From contig CALLIK010000002.1 of assembly GCA_938009235.1 (NCBI GenBank), positions 124,001 through 188,000 of the forward strand: a stretch of 64,000 nucleotides of DNA, read 5' to 3'. Numbering within the stretch: position 1 is the first letter of the stretch; every line of letters begins with the position of its first letter. Source of the stretch: an uncultured Caulobacterales bacterium (GTDB lineage: Bacteria; Pseudomonadota; Alphaproteobacteria; Caulobacterales; Maricaulaceae). Shown here piece by piece: positions 1-11,684 of the stretch. The translations under genes and the position numbers were made by a program. A model generated the notes under the pieces. That model searched no databases. It was not told the DNA's origin and saw only the letters and a program-made list of their open reading frames with translations.

Positions 1-97
1 GGGTCGTCAAGATAAAAAATGCGCTAGACGCCCCAGCATTCCACCTAATCTAGGTAAAAACCCTGCATTTAGTCAGGCGTAAGATGGCTTTTTCCAA

Positions 98-129
98 TAA
101 AAAAGCGGCAGGGGTGCCACCCTGCCGCT
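98..129 (-). terminator. Rho-independent terminator downstream of the 180-659 lipoprotein gene
   Basis: Perfect 10-bp stem AGCGGCAGGG/CCCTGCCGCT with 6-nt loop; A-run on + strand (T-run on -) immediately after the stem. Confidence 0.75.
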
Positions 130-179
130 ACAAGTCTTTGTCAATTCAAAGGAGACGAAAATCTAAAGACTTAAATAAT

Positions 180-659
180 TTACGGAATTTCGACACCCAA
201 TTCAAGGTCGTCATACGGTGGATAAATGACCTTTGCAGTCTTTCTGTCCAAGTTATATTTTACACGCGTTTTGACGCCACATCGAGACACACTTTCGCGG
301 TTAATTATTCGGGGGTTAAATATCCATTGTTCAACCGCAGAGGTTGATGGCATTTCAAAAACCTTTGATGTGCATTGCGCGGTCACATCAACTGTGCGGC
401 CCATCACGTTCACATTATATGCGACATCACAGGCCCCAGATTCTTTCCCAACCGCAGGATGGTAGGCATGAAGGCGAATAAGGGGTTGAGCATTGGGGTC
501 CAAAGCTAAACTTGCGGGACACTCCGCAGGCTTAGGCGCAGGTCTGGGCAGATATGACCGAGAGCTAACAGACGGTGCGGAGGCTTGATTTGAAGGTTGA
601 GACGCACATCCACTTAAGAACAAGATGCCGCTCACAATCCCAAAACATAGCCTCAACAC
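180..659 (-). CDS. TonB C-terminal-like lipoprotein
   Basis: Signal peptide with lipobox LSGC; 'YNVNVMGRTVDVTAQC...WIFNPRI' resembles the TonB C-terminal fold. Confidence 0.65.
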   Translation of the reverse strand: MLRLCFGIVSGILFLSGCASQPSNQASAPSVSSRSYLPRPAPKPAECPASLALDPNAQPLIRLHAYHPAVGKESGACDVAYNVNVMGRTVDVTAQCTSKVFEMPSTSAVEQWIFNPRIINRESVSRCGVKTRVKYNLDRKTAKVIYPPYDDLELGVEIP

Positions 660-665
660 ATTGCC

Positions 666-3600
666 CTACCCCGCAGCGATGCTCTGTAGGCTCTCCACCT
701 CATAGTCACCTTTAGACAAAGCTTTGACCGCTTCGACTGTGGCTTTCGCAGCCGCAGCCGTTGTGAAATATGGAATTTTTTGCGTTAGGGCCGAGCGGCG
801 CAGAGACTTACTATCGTCTAACGCTTGCTTGCCACTGGTCGTGTTGAACACCATCGCGATTTGTCCATTTTTCATCTGATCGACGATATGCGGGCGGCCT
901 TCATGGACCTTGCGCACATATTCAACCTCGACGCCATGTTCACGCAGATGTTTGGTTGTTCCGCCTGTTGCAATAATTTCGAACCCAAGCTCGATCAACT
1001 CTTTCGCCATATCCACCATCGCTGGTTTGTGGTCTTCACGCACAGAGATGAAGACCTTACCCGAAGACGGCAATGTCACGCCGCCGCCCAATTGACTTTT
1101 CGCGAAGGCCATGCCGAAATCTTCGGCCAGACCCATGACTTCACCTGTAGAGCGCATTTCAGGCCCGAGGACCGTGTCCACACCCGGGAATCGCGCGAAT
1201 GGGAAGACCGCTTCTTTAACCGCGATATATTTCTGTGGGCGTAGCGTCAGGTCAAATTCAGAGAGCTTCATGCCCGCCATAACTTTGGCCGCGATATTCG
1301 CAACGGGTAAGCCAATCGCTTTCGCTACGAACGGTACAGTCCGTGACGCGCGTGGGTTCACCTCAATGAGGTACACAACATCGTCTTTGACCGCGAATTG
1401 CGTATTCATGAAGCCAACAACGCCGAGTTCAAGCGCAAGGACTGTCGCCTGACGGCCTAGCTCTGCGATAATTTTATCGGACAATGTGTAAGGCGGAAGG
1501 GAGCACGCCGAGTCGCCAGAATGAACACCCGCTTCTTCGATATGTTCCATAACGCCCGCGACGAAAACATTTTCGCCATCACAGATAACGTCAACATCAA
1601 CTTCGATTGCGTCGCGTAAATATTGGTCAATCAAGAGCGGTGACTTGCCAGAGACTTTGACAGCCTCATTGATGTAGCGTTTCAATTCCGCATCCGAGTC
1701 CACGATTTCCATACCGCGTCCACCGAGGACGTTGGACGGACGTAGAACGAGTGGATAGCCAACAACATCAGCGCCAGCTTGCGCCTCTTTCGCATTACGC
1801 GCGATCGCATTATTAGGCTGCTTCAGGCCAAGCATTTCGACGAGTGCCTTGAAACGTTCGCGATCTTCTGCGCGGTCGAGCGCATCGCGCTTCGTGCCAA
1901 GCAGTGGAATACCATTAGCTTCCAACGCTTCCGCCAATTTAAGCGGAGTTTGTCCACCAAATTGAACAATAACGCCTAGCAACTCGCCAGACTTCATTTC
2001 GCCTTGGATCAACTCAAGAACATCTTCTTCTGTCAGAGGTTCGAAATAAAGACGGTCTGATGTGTCATAATCGGTCGAGACTGTTTCAGGGTTACAATTG
2101 ACCATGATGGATTCGATATCCATTTCAGCCATCGCATAGGCAGCATGACAGCAACAATAATCAAACTCGATACCTTGACCGATACGGTTTGGACCGCCGC
2201 CAAGAATAACGACTTTTTTACGATCTGACACGCGGGCTTCATTTTGGACGGTTCCGTCAAAACTTGGCGTCTCATAGGTCGAATACATATATGGAGTCTT
2301 AGCCGCGAATTCCGCCGCGCAGGTATCAACGCGTTTATAGACAGGACGAACGCCTGCTTTGTGGCGAGCTTCACGAACAGCGTGCTCAGTGTGACCTGTC
2401 AATTGACCGATGCGAATATCAGAGAAGCCTTCGCCTTTTATTGCGCGCCATGTGTCTGTGTCTTTCGGCAAACCTGTTTCAGTCAACCAGTTTTCAGCTT
2501 TAATGATGGCTTCGATCTGGCGGAGGAACCACGGATCAAATTTCGTGTATGTCTGGACTTTCTCAACAGAGAACCCAGCGCGGAACGCTTGCGCGATCAC
2601 AAGGATACGGTCTGGCGCTTGAATGGTCAGGCGGGATTTCAGAGCGGAGTTAATCTCTTCTGGATCCTCAAGGCCCAAATCAATCGGGTCCAATCCCACC
2701 AAGTCAGTTTCGAGCGAGCGCAGGGCTTTTTGCAAAGACTCCGCGAATGTACGGCCAATCGCCATAGCTTCACCCACAGAGCGCATGGCCGTTGTTAGAA
2801 CAGCTTCGCTGCCTGGAAATTTCTCAAAAGCAAAGCGAGGAATTTTCGTGACGACATAATCAATAGTCGGCTCAAATGCAGCGGGTGTCGCGCCCGTGAT
2901 GTCATTATCTAATTCATCCAATGTATATCCAACCGCGAGCTTCGCTGCGATTTTCGCAATCGGGAAACCTGTCGCTTTGGACGCCAACGCTGATGAGCGC
3001 GACACACGCGGGTTCATCTCAATGACGACCATACGGCCATCTTCTGGATTCACACCGAATTGTACGTTCGAGCCGCCAGTTTCCACGCCAATTTCACGTA
3101 GCACCGCAATCGACGCATCGCGCATGATTTGGTATTCTTTATCCGTCAGCGTCAGCGCTGGCGCGACAGTGATACTATCGCCTGTATGCACGCCCATTGG
3201 ATCGATGTTTTCAATAGCGCAGATGATGATGCAATTATCCGCTTTGTCGCGGACAACTTCCATTTCGTATTCTTTCCACCCGATGAGGCTTTCATCGACA
3301 AGCACTTCACTTGTAGGAGACGCGACCAAACCAGAGCGTACAATTTCTTCGAATTCTTCAAGATTATACGCGACGCCGCCGCCAGTGCCGCCCATCGTAA
3401 AGGCAGGACGAATGATAGCTGGCAATCCTGTTTCAGGCAGTTTGCGCACAGCTTCCGCGACGCCTTCAGCGATATTTGGTTTTCCGTCAGGTCCCTTTGG
3501 CGCGCTGATCATACTTGCGCGTGGGTTTTCGAGGCCAATTTTTGTCATTGCCGCGGCGAAACGTTCGCGCGATTCAGCTTTGTCGATGACGTCCGCTTTC

Positions 3601-3953
3601 GCGCCAATCATCTCAACGCCGTATTTCTTCAACACGCCCATGTCTTCCAGCGCCAAGGCTGTATTCAAAGCCGTCTGTCCGCCCATTGTCGGCAGCAATG
3701 CGTCAGGCTTTTCAATCGCAATGATTTTCTCGACAATCTCTGGCGTGATCGGTTCGACGTATGTCGCATCCGCCATGCCTGGATCTGTCATGATCGTCGC
3801 AGGATTGGAGTTCACCAAAATGACGCGATACCCTTCATCGCGCAGCGCTTTACAGGCTTGAACGCCAGAATAGTCAAACTCGCAAGCTTGGCCAATAATG
3901 ATAGGTCCAGCCCCGATAATGAGAATGGAAGAAATGTCGGTACGTTTAGGCAT
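666..3953 (-). CDS. carB: carbamoyl-phosphate synthase large subunit
   Basis: 1095 aa; duplicated ATP-grasp halves ([41 protein letters not shown]), C-terminal MGS-like domain. Confidence 0.98.
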   Translation of the reverse strand: MPKRTDISSILIIGAGPIIIGQACEFDYSGVQACKALRDEGYRVILVNSNPATIMTDPGMADATYVEPITPEIVEKIIAIEKPDALLPTMGGQTALNTALALEDMGVLKKYGVEMIGAKADVIDKAESRERFAAAMTKIGLENPRASMISAPKGPDGKPNIAEGVAEAVRKLPETGLPAIIRPAFTMGGTGGGVAYNLEEFEEIVRSGLVASPTSEVLVDESLIGWKEYEMEVVRDKADNCIIICAIENIDPMGVHTGDSITVAPALTLTDKEYQIMRDASIAVLREIGVETGGSNVQFGVNPEDGRMVVIEMNPRVSRSSALASKATGFPIAKIAAKLAVGYTLDELDNDITGATPAAFEPTIDYVVTKIPRFAFEKFPGSEAVLTTAMRSVGEAMAIGRTFAESLQKALRSLETDLVGLDPIDLGLEDPEEINSALKSRLTIQAPDRILVIAQAFRAGFSVEKVQTYTKFDPWFLRQIEAIIKAENWLTETGLPKDTDTWRAIKGEGFSDIRIGQLTGHTEHAVREARHKAGVRPVYKRVDTCAAEFAAKTPYMYSTYETPSFDGTVQNEARVSDRKKVVILGGGPNRIGQGIEFDYCCCHAAYAMAEMDIESIMVNCNPETVSTDYDTSDRLYFEPLTEEDVLELIQGEMKSGELLGVIVQFGGQTPLKLAEALEANGIPLLGTKRDALDRAEDRERFKALVEMLGLKQPNNAIARNAKEAQAGADVVGYPLVLRPSNVLGGRGMEIVDSDAELKRYINEAVKVSGKSPLLIDQYLRDAIEVDVDVICDGENVFVAGVMEHIEEAGVHSGDSACSLPPYTLSDKIIAELGRQATVLALELGVVGFMNTQFAVKDDVVYLIEVNPRASRTVPFVAKAIGLPVANIAAKVMAGMKLSEFDLTLRPQKYIAVKEAVFPFARFPGVDTVLGPEMRSTGEVMGLAEDFGMAFAKSQLGGGVTLPSSGKVFISVREDHKPAMVDMAKELIELGFEIIATGGTTKHLREHGVEVEYVRKVHEGRPHIVDQMKNGQIAMVFNTTSGKQALDDSKSLRRSALTQKIPYFTTAAAAKATVEAVKALSKGDYEVESLQSIAAG

Positions 3954-4167
3954 GATATCTCTATGATTTTAAAGCGCCAAAAGACGCGCGGAAAAGCAAA
4001 TTGTCTCGTCATAATGAAGTGACGACTTAGGTGCAAGCACCATGCCTGTCCTAATGTGAAAAACTGCGACCCTTTTGACCTCTATACTCTTAATATCATC
4101 TTTATGGCTTTCGGGTTGGCGTGACGCAGGCAACGCGCTAGTCTGATACCGCTTTAGGAGGCAAAGA

Positions 4168-5097
4168 ATGGTATATCGCAGACAATATAACACAGGCCAA
4201 CCTGTTCGGCGCAGCGTTCAGGGCATGGCGCAGCTTGGCGGTGGCCGTGGTATGCGTCGGCGCGGCGGGTTTCGCTGGCAGATCATGCTCTTATTCGCGA
4301 TTGGCGCAGGCATCTATTACATGATGAATCAAGAAACCGTGCCTTTAACAGGACGCAAACAACTCCGTACAATGGCGCCGCAACAAGAAATACAACTCGG
4401 CCTACAATCCTACCAACAAATCCTCAGCGACTCGGCTGTTGTGTCAGATAATGAACCTGTCGTGCAGGCTGTTCGTAAAATCGGAGACCGCCTAGCGCGT
4501 ACAGCCGATCAAATGCTGATTGAAGAAACAGGTGAGCCCTCAGGGTTTGAATGGGCCGTGAATGTCATTGATAGCGACCAAGCCAACGCCTTTGCACTCC
4601 CCGGTGGATATTCCGCCATTTATACAGGCCTGATCCCGATTGCTAAAAATGAAGATGGTATTGCTGTCATCATGGGACATGAAATCGGACATGCCCTCGC
4701 GCATCACGGCGCAGAACGTATGGCACAACAAAATATGAAACGCATTGTCGGCGCAGGTGTTTCGCTCGGCGCAGGCGGCATGGATTACGGCGCGCAACGG
4801 GCTGTCATGGGCGTTTTTGGCGGCATTAGCCAATATGGCTTCGCGTTGCCATTTTCTCGAAAGCATGAATCTGAAGCCGATTACATTGGCCTGATTTTGG
4901 TCGCACGCGCCTGTTATGATCCGCGCGAAGCGCCTGCTCTCTGGGAGCGTATGGGCGAAAATGGCGGCGCAACACCACCAGAATTTCAATCCACCCATCC
5001 TAGCCCAGAAACCCGCGTCACAGATTTCCAAAATTGGATGCCAGAGGCGATTGAAATCTACAATCAAAACTGCCCAACCAAAATTTCGATGAGATAA
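4168..5097 (+). CDS. M48-family metalloprotease, membrane-anchored
   Basis: HEIGHALAHH zinc motif, N-terminal TM segment. Confidence 0.9.
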   Translation: MVYRRQYNTGQPVRRSVQGMAQLGGGRGMRRRGGFRWQIMLLFAIGAGIYYMMNQETVPLTGRKQLRTMAPQQEIQLGLQSYQQILSDSAVVSDNEPVVQAVRKIGDRLARTADQMLIEETGEPSGFEWAVNVIDSDQANAFALPGGYSAIYTGLIPIAKNEDGIAVIMGHEIGHALAHHGAERMAQQNMKRIVGAGVSLGAGGMDYGAQRAVMGVFGGISQYGFALPFSRKHESEADYIGLILVARACYDPREAPALWERMGENGGATPPEFQSTHPSPETRVTDFQNWMPEAIEIYNQNCPTKISMR

Positions 5098-5102
5098 AAT
5101 TT

Positions 5103-5894
5103 ATGACGCGCGACGTTAAAACAAGCGTGATAGGCCTAACATGGCTGAGGGGGGCTTTGATGGCCCTCTCCGTAGTCGGTATGTTAATTTTCTCATTCAT
5201 AATGGCGAGCACTTTTGCAGACAGAGTCGTGCTTGAGAAAGCCGCGATCTTCGCTATTCAAAGCAAGGTCCAAACCGAAGTTAAGACAAAATACCCAGGT
5301 CTAGAGGCTGAAGGGTTTCTGCAAAGTGCCGACGCTCTGCGTGATAAATTCGACAGTAAAGGAACCGCCATTCGGAAAGCTCTAGAGATGAAAATGGATG
5401 TGGCGGTCGCGACTGCAATTTCTCGCTACTGTGGATGTAAAACAGTATCGCCCAAGAGACAGAATATGATCACAGGTTTATTTAAGAGTCAGAATGCCCA
5501 AGCCGTGGCAATTTCAAAAAAACTTGAGGGTTTTATTAAGGGGAAATACGACGCCACGATTTCGGGGCTTGTGCGAGATCTTCGTATTTTTTCTGGTGTA
5601 AATATTTTCGCCTTCCTACTTATCCTTATTCTAGCATGGGTCCGTCCCAATGCGAGATTACATTTATTGTTGCCTGCAGGCTTACTTCTCATCTCAACCG
5701 TCTTAACGATATGCCTTTATGTCTTTGGGCAAAATTGGTTTTACACCTTGATGCTTGGAAGCTTTTGGGGGTTTTCATATCTGGTATATATGGGAATAGT
5801 TTTAGCCTTGACGGTAGACATTACACTCAATCACGGACGTATCACGAGAAGCATTCTCAATGCTGTCTCGAATATACCCATCGTTCCGTGCTGA
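5103..5894 (+). CDS. hypothetical membrane protein
   Basis: 263-aa ORF, several TM segments, 5 nt after the M48 gene. Confidence 0.65.
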   Translation: MTRDVKTSVIGLTWLRGALMALSVVGMLIFSFIMASTFADRVVLEKAAIFAIQSKVQTEVKTKYPGLEAEGFLQSADALRDKFDSKGTAIRKALEMKMDVAVATAISRYCGCKTVSPKRQNMITGLFKSQNAQAVAISKKLEGFIKGKYDATISGLVRDLRIFSGVNIFAFLLILILAWVRPNARLHLLLPAGLLLISTVLTICLYVFGQNWFYTLMLGSFWGFSYLVYMGIVLALTVDITLNHGRITRSILNAVSNIPIVPC

Positions 5895-5910
5895 CACTTG
5901 GGAGATTAAG

Positions 5911-6936
5911 ATGACCGACACAGTTCTCGTTACCGGTGTTTCCGGCTTTATCGCCAGCCATGTTGCTGCAAGGCTTTTGGGTGAAGGCTATGCTGTGCGC
6001 GGGACGGTGCGTAATAAATCCAAAGGCGAACGCGTTGTTGCAGCCCTCACTGCCAATGGCGTGGACACGTCAAACCTAGAGCTTATCGAAGCTGATCTCA
6101 GTAAAGATGTGGGGTGGAAGTCCGCGGTCAAAGATTGCCGTTATGTCCAACATATCGCGTCACCCTTTCCCTTAGACCCGCCCTCTGATCGCGAAGCCCT
6201 TGTTCCCGCCGCCCGCGCAGGCGCGATGCGCGTGATCGAGCAAGCCATTGGCGCAGGTGCCGAACGGGTTGTTATGACCTCGTCCATCGTTTCCATGATC
6301 GGTCAAGCCGGACGCGGTGATCACATGTTGATCAAAGAAGACGATTGGTCCGATCCTGATTGGCGTCCCCTGACGGCCTACCCAGTCTCTAAAACCCGCG
6401 CAGAACGCGCCGTCTGGGATTATGTAGACTCTCAAAATGTCAAAAATAAGCTGACAACTATTTGCCCAGGCCTCGTCTTTGGACCCGATACATATAATAA
6501 TTCAGGCGCGTCATTGGCGATTATAAAAGCCCTCTTCTCGGGCAGAATACCCGTGATGCCGCGTATCGCCTATCCGATTGTAGATGTTCGCGATTGCGCC
6601 TCATTGCACGTCAAAGCGATGACAAAACCCAACGCAGGTGGACGCCGCTTGATGGCGGCCTCCAACACGCTCTGGATGTCAGAGATTGCTGCGATTTTAC
6701 GGAATGAATACCCAAAGACGAAACTCCCGACACGTGAGCTCCCTGATGTGCTTGTAAAATTCGCGAGTCTTTTTGACCCCTCCGTGAATAGCATCAAACC
6801 TGATCTAGGGACATTCCACGAAGCCGATGCAGGCTATGTAACCGCGATGACAGGCGTCATCCCTCGCCCCGCGAAAGAAGCGGTGTTGAGCGCGGCGGAG
6901 AGTTTGATCAAGGCTGGACGGATTCAAATCTCTTAG
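5911..6936 (+). CDS. NAD-dependent epimerase/dihydroflavonol-reductase-like SDR
   Basis: VTGVSGFIASHVAARLL Rossmann motif; YPVSKTRAE (YxxxK); start set at MTDTVLV after GGAGATTAAG. Confidence 0.88.
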   Translation: MTDTVLVTGVSGFIASHVAARLLGEGYAVRGTVRNKSKGERVVAALTANGVDTSNLELIEADLSKDVGWKSAVKDCRYVQHIASPFPLDPPSDREALVPAARAGAMRVIEQAIGAGAERVVMTSSIVSMIGQAGRGDHMLIKEDDWSDPDWRPLTAYPVSKTRAERAVWDYVDSQNVKNKLTTICPGLVFGPDTYNNSGASLAIIKALFSGRIPVMPRIAYPIVDVRDCASLHVKAMTKPNAGGRRLMAASNTLWMSEIAAILRNEYPKTKLPTRELPDVLVKFASLFDPSVNSIKPDLGTFHEADAGYVTAMTGVIPRPAKEAVLSAAESLIKAGRIQIS

Positions 6937-6965
6937 GAGATGAAACGCGCTTAAAGGTTTCTCAG

Positions 6966-7328
6966 ATGCGCAACTTTATGGACCGCCATTTATCTAAAGT
7001 CGTTTACGTCATTCGACTGATAACACGTTATACGATGATATATTTAGGATCCATTTCAGCCCACCCGAGAACCGTTGTCCTTCTTTTGGCGTTGAGCTTG
7101 ATTTTGGTCGCGTGGTCAATGAATGCGCCAACGACGCTATTGAAACCTAAGTCATATAAAACAGAAGACTTTAGAACAGGTGATGTCATCGCGGCTAAAG
7201 CCTTGCATGAACGTATCGATTGGCCCTTAGCCAAGACGACCTTCAAACATCTTGGCCTTGGGATTGCCATGGCCATTGGGTTTTATGGATTGGGCTTATT
7301 GTTCTTCCAAAACGGTTTCCCGTTCTAA
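6966..7328 (+). CDS. hypothetical small membrane protein
   Basis: 120-aa ORF with N- and C-terminal hydrophobic segments. Confidence 0.5.
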   Translation: MRNFMDRHLSKVVYVIRLITRYTMIYLGSISAHPRTVVLLLALSLILVAWSMNAPTTLLKPKSYKTEDFRTGDVIAAKALHERIDWPLAKTTFKHLGLGIAMAIGFYGLGLLFFQNGFPF

Positions 7329-8497
7329 ACAACCGCCTCTGCGAACCGATCAAAGAGATAGAAACTATCTTGCGGGCCAGGGCTGGCTTCTGGATGATGT
7401 TGCACAGAAAAGACGGGTTTACCCTTCAGGCGAATACCGCAATTTGTTCCGTCAAACAGACTGACATGTGTTTCTTCAACCGTGTTCGGCAAGCTATCGC
7501 TATCCACGGCAAAGCCATGGTTCATCGACACGATTTCAACTTTATCAGTCGTATGATCTTTAACGGGATGGTTCGCGCCGTGATGACCTTGATCCATTTT
7601 GACGGTCTTCGCGCCCAGCGCCAGAGCCAACATTTGATGACCTAAGCAAATACCAAGCATAGGTAAGTCCGCTTCGATCAGCGCCTTAATGGTTGGGATT
7701 GCGTATTTGCCTGTGGCTTCTGGATCGCCAGGACCGTTGGACAAAACAATGCCGTCAGGTTTGAGCGCCAAGATATCTTCTGCAGGTGTCGTCGCGGGCA
7801 CGACTGTTACGGCCAGACCAGAGCTGACAAGGTTCCGCATGATATTCCGCTTCACGCCATAATCGATAAGGACAACGCGCTTCGCATTTTCAACATCGCT
7901 ATAGCCGCCTGGAAGCTCCCAGCGGGCCTGCGTCCAATCGAATTTTTCCTGTGAGCCGACATTTTGCGCCAAATCCGCGCCGACCAATCCTGCCCACTCA
8001 GCCGCTTGTTTCGTGAGTGCGTCTATGTCGAATGTCCCGTCAGGCGCATGTGCGATCACGCCATTTGGCATACCATTCTCGCGAATGAAGGCCGTCAATG
8101 CACGTGTATCTACACCCGACAAGCCAATAATTTTACGGTCTGCGAGCCAATCACCAAGCTCGGCATCAGAGCGCCAATTTGAGGCTGGCGTCACGGCGGC
8201 TTTGAAAATCGCGCCAACAGCAGCCGTTTGCGCGCGCGCGCTACTGGCTTCTTCATCTTCGACTGTTGTGCCTGTGTTTCCCACATGCGGGAAGGTGAAA
8301 CAGACGATCTGCGACGCATAAGACGGGTCGGTCAGGATTTCCTGATAGCCTGTCATGGCCGTATTGAAGCAGACTTCACCCACGGCCGACCCAATATGGC
8401 CGATGCCCGCTCCGTAAAACACTTGCCCATTCGCAAGAACGAGCGCTGCGGTAGGCGTCTGAGTCGGCTGATAATCCGTCATGGTATAACAATCCAT
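7325..8497 (-). CDS. carA: carbamoyl-phosphate synthase small subunit
   Basis: Class I GATase motif [18 protein letters not shown]; internal Met (MTDYQP, 8482) is a plausible start. Confidence 0.97.
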   Translation of the reverse strand: MDCYTMTDYQPTQTPTAALVLANGQVFYGAGIGHIGSAVGEVCFNTAMTGYQEILTDPSYASQIVCFTFPHVGNTGTTVEDEEASSARAQTAAVGAIFKAAVTPASNWRSDAELGDWLADRKIIGLSGVDTRALTAFIRENGMPNGVIAHAPDGTFDIDALTKQAAEWAGLVGADLAQNVGSQEKFDWTQARWELPGGYSDVENAKRVVLIDYGVKRNIMRNLVSSGLAVTVVPATTPAEDILALKPDGIVLSNGPGDPEATGKYAIPTIKALIEADLPMLGICLGHQMLALALGAKTVKMDQGHHGANHPVKDHTTDKVEIVSMNHGFAVDSDSLPNTVEETHVSLFDGTNCGIRLKGKPVFSVQHHPEASPGPQDSFYLFDRFAEAVV

Positions 8498-8742
8498 CTA
8501 TCGGGCGCGCCATTTTTGGCGAACCATGTGTCTTTGGGCAAACTCTACGAGCTTTTATAGCCCCTATCATATTAGGCAAGTCCGCAATCGCAAGAATTAC
8601 GCCAACAGCTCAAGTTATGTGCAAAATTTACGTCATACTTAATATCGACTTGAGACTTGGCAAGCCTGCCTGAAAAGTTTATGGAACGTCTCTTGAGAAC
8701 ACGGGTGTGGGGCTGCCCTAGGGAAAATTTTGGTTAACCGTC

Positions 8743-9216
8743 ATGACGGACTCAGCTGAATTACGAACACGTATAACTGCCGCCATTAAAGCTGCGATGA
8801 AAGACAAGGATAAACTCCGCGTCTCCACGTTACGGCTCGTTATGGCCGCTGTGAAAGACCGCGACATCGCGGCGCGCGCGGAAGATCGCTGCGACGGCAT
8901 CAATACCGAAGAAATTCTGTCTCTACTCGTTAAAATGCTCAAGCAGCGCAACGAAAGCGCGAAGACGTATGAAGACAATGGCCGCCCAGAGCTGGCTGAA
9001 CGTGAACGCGAAGAAATCGAAATCATCCGTGAATTCATGCCCACACCTCTGTCTGACGACGAAATGAAGACCATCATCTCAGGTCTAATCACTGACTCTG
9101 GCGCGACATGCCTCAAGGACATGGGCAAGATCATGGGCAAGTTGAAATCTGGATATGCAGGCCGTGTCGACATGGGCAAAGCGGGCGCCGTTGTAAAAGA
9201 GCACCTCTGTAGCTAG
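8743..9216 (+). CDS. GatB/YqeY domain-containing protein
   Basis: Family-typical 'LRTRITAAIKAAMKDKDKLRVSTLRLVMAA' N-terminus. Confidence 0.92.
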   Translation: MTDSAELRTRITAAIKAAMKDKDKLRVSTLRLVMAAVKDRDIAARAEDRCDGINTEEILSLLVKMLKQRNESAKTYEDNGRPELAEREREEIEIIREFMPTPLSDDEMKTIISGLITDSGATCLKDMGKIMGKLKSGYAGRVDMGKAGAVVKEHLCS

Positions 9217-9229
9217 CTGATTTTGCATC

Positions 9230-9260
9230 TTATAACTTAAGCTTAAAGCCTAAGTTATAA
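9230..9260. repeat. Convergent-gene hairpin (perfect 10-bp stem)
   Basis: TTATAACTTA ... TAAGTTATAA, 11-nt loop, between convergent genes; no U-tract, so a terminator role is unproven. Confidence 0.6.
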
Positions 9261-10419
9261 ATGTCCCGAGACGGTCCAAGGCCGCATCCAAATCTTCCAT
9301 CGCAGCCGCATAACTGATCCGTATATGACCTTGCGCATAAAATGCGCTGCCAGGCACTGTAGCAACACCTGTTTCTTCCAACAGCCTTAAAGCAAAGTCA
9401 GTGTCATCTTCTGTCACCGCAGATATATCTGCGAAGGCATAAAACGCACCAGGCGGGGTGAGACAGCTAACGCCCTCCAGAGCATTCAACCGCGACACGA
9501 CCCTATCGCGGCGGGCCGCGTAGGTGCTGCGCCATTCAGTCAAAAAGTCCTGTGGCCCGTTCAACGCAGCAACCGCTGCCCATTGACTAATACTCGCAGG
9601 GTTAGATGTTGTCTGGCCCATATATTTACGCATAGCGGAGATAAGCCACTCTGGACCGCCCGCATAGCCAATCCGCCATCCCGTCATGGCATAGCCCTTT
9701 GATACGCCATTCATGGTGAGGATGCGCGCGGCAAGATCGGGGGCAACCTGCGCCATCGTCGCGAAGGTGAAGTCATCATAAATAAGATGTTCATAGATAT
9801 CATCACACAGCACCATCACATGCGGATGCTCGCGTAGAACTTCGGCCAAATCCTTCAATTCAGCCGCCGTGTAGGCTGCGCCCGTCGGGTTGGACGGGGA
9901 GTTCAACATAAGCCATTTCGTGCGCGGCGTGATTGCAGCTTCCAGAGCCTCAGCCGTTAGCTTAAATTTTGTCGCTACACTGCACCGCACCACGATAGGT
10001 GTCCCGCCGCAGAGCCGCACCATATCAGGATAACTCACCCAACACGGCGCAGGAACAATGACCTCGTCTCCCAGCCCAACCGTCACGGCCAGCGCATTAA
10101 ATAGAACTGGCTTCCCGCCCGGCGAGACATTGATTTGAGACGGCGTAAACGTCAACCCATTGTCACGATCAAATTTCGAAATTATGGCGGACTTGAGCTC
10201 AGCTATCCCATCAACAGCCGTATAGCGCGTCGCCCCTGCCTCCATTGCAGCAGCGGCGGCTTGGCAAATATGCTCTGGCGTATCGAAGTCAGGCTCTCCC
10301 GCAGACAAAGAAATAACGTCTTGTCCTGCGGCGCGCATATCACGCGCAGTTTGCGTGATGACCATCGTGGCCGACGCCCCAATTTGTGTAATTCGATTTG
10401 AAAGCCTTGCGTCTGTCAT
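9250..10419 (-). CDS. PLP-dependent aminotransferase (AspC-like, class I)
   Basis: NSPSNPTGAAY, SKGYAMTGWRIGYAGG Schiff-base motif. Confidence 0.95.
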   Translation of the reverse strand: MTDARLSNRITQIGASATMVITQTARDMRAAGQDVISLSAGEPDFDTPEHICQAAAAAMEAGATRYTAVDGIAELKSAIISKFDRDNGLTFTPSQINVSPGGKPVLFNALAVTVGLGDEVIVPAPCWVSYPDMVRLCGGTPIVVRCSVATKFKLTAEALEAAITPRTKWLMLNSPSNPTGAAYTAAELKDLAEVLREHPHVMVLCDDIYEHLIYDDFTFATMAQVAPDLAARILTMNGVSKGYAMTGWRIGYAGGPEWLISAMRKYMGQTTSNPASISQWAAVAALNGPQDFLTEWRSTYAARRDRVVSRLNALEGVSCLTPPGAFYAFADISAVTEDDTDFALRLLEETGVATVPGSAFYAQGHIRISYAAAMEDLDAALDRLGTFIT

Positions 10420-10465
10420 AAGACAGGCATAGGCGCGGCAGTGTCTTTAGGAAAGCCTGTAAGTT

Positions 10466-11374
10466 ATGCCTCTTCGCGAATTTTCTGTGTTGATGATGAT
10501 CTGCACCATTTGGGGGCTGCATTTCGTCGTGATGAAATTCACGATTTTCCAAATGGGTATTCCTCCGCTTTTCTATGCCGCGCTGCGTGTGTCATTATTG
10601 GCTATTATCCTGCTTCCCTTTTTACGTTGGCATAAAGGGCAAATGCGAGCTGTCCTACTGGGCGGCGTCGGCTTTGGCGCATTAAATTACGCTTTCATGT
10701 TTCCCGCCATGCAGCTGACGACAGCCAGTGCCGCCGCTGTCGCCATTGAGCTTTACATGCCTTTCTCCATCATCCTCTCTGTCTTAATTTTGGGGGAAAA
10801 AATCGGACCTTGGCGGACGGCTGGCGCGGCATTAGCTTTCGTTGGTGTTGTTCTCATTGGGCTCGGTGCGCCTGCGGAAACCGCAGGCAAAGGCTTTGCT
10901 CTTGGTATCGGTTTGATGGCGTGCAGCGCGATGGCAGAAGCCGTTGGCGCAATCGCTGTGAAGTCGGTTAAAAGCGTTACCTCCATTCAACTCCTCGGGT
11001 GGTTCGGCTTAGTTGGCTCTGTTGTTCTATGGCCCCTGAGCCTGCTTTTGGAAGACAATCAAATGCGCGCGTTTGGGCCCGAGACCCGCGTCAATTTTGG
11101 ATTGGCGTTGATGTATTCGGTGCTGCTCGTCAGCCTTGTCGCGCATGGATCATATTATTGGCTACTACAACGCTTACCCATCCACACAGTCGCGCCTTCA
11201 GGGTTAATGACGACCTTAATCGGCGTTATTGGGGGTGTGATAATTTTAGGCGAAACGCCGACACCTATTATTTGGCTAGGCGCTTTCGTCACGGTTGTAG
11301 GCATTAGCATCATTCTTTGGCGCAACCGCCGAGAGGCCAATAAGGGACGTCAAAAAGACGCTAAGCGCACGTAA
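10466..11374 (+). CDS. EamA-family transporter
   Basis: About 10 TM segments, DMT pattern; KR-rich tail. Confidence 0.9.
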   Translation: MPLREFSVLMMICTIWGLHFVVMKFTIFQMGIPPLFYAALRVSLLAIILLPFLRWHKGQMRAVLLGGVGFGALNYAFMFPAMQLTTASAAAVAIELYMPFSIILSVLILGEKIGPWRTAGAALAFVGVVLIGLGAPAETAGKGFALGIGLMACSAMAEAVGAIAVKSVKSVTSIQLLGWFGLVGSVVLWPLSLLLEDNQMRAFGPETRVNFGLALMYSVLLVSLVAHGSYYWLLQRLPIHTVAPSGLMTTLIGVIGGVIILGETPTPIIWLGAFVTVVGISIILWRNRREANKGRQKDAKRT

Positions 11375-11460
11375 AAGTATTGTTCAGCAAAAGTTCATAG
11401 AACAGCCACTATCTCGTCATTATTGTGGGCTTATATAGCTTCATCAGAAAGATATATAAA

Positions 11461-11547
11461 ATGACACAAAATTTGAAATTTGAAAAAATGGTTCTAATCA
11501 GCTCCGTGCTGATCACCCTGTTTCTCTTCATTGCACAGGGATTTTGA
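11461..11547 (+). CDS. candidate 28-aa small membrane peptide
   Basis: ATG..TGA: MTQNLKFEKMVLISSVLITLFLFIAQGF; single TM segment; below the ORF track cutoff. Confidence 0.35.
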   Translation: MTQNLKFEKMVLISSVLITLFLFIAQGF

Positions 11548-11684
11548 ACCTACACTTTGGTTCCACGGCTTAAAGCCATCCCCAGTCTGACTGAAATTTA
11601 AGCCTATTCTATACCTACGCCGCCTTGGCCCTGCCGCCGAACCGTCCTAAGCTTTTCCCTTAACGTCGAAAAGAGCGGCCAAAC

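Noticed and set aside
2896-3861. 321-aa plus-strand ORF
   Set aside because: Antisense to the strongly supported carB; low-complexity antisense composition with no domain pattern.
3129-4022. 297-aa plus-strand ORF
   Set aside because: Antisense shadow of carB.
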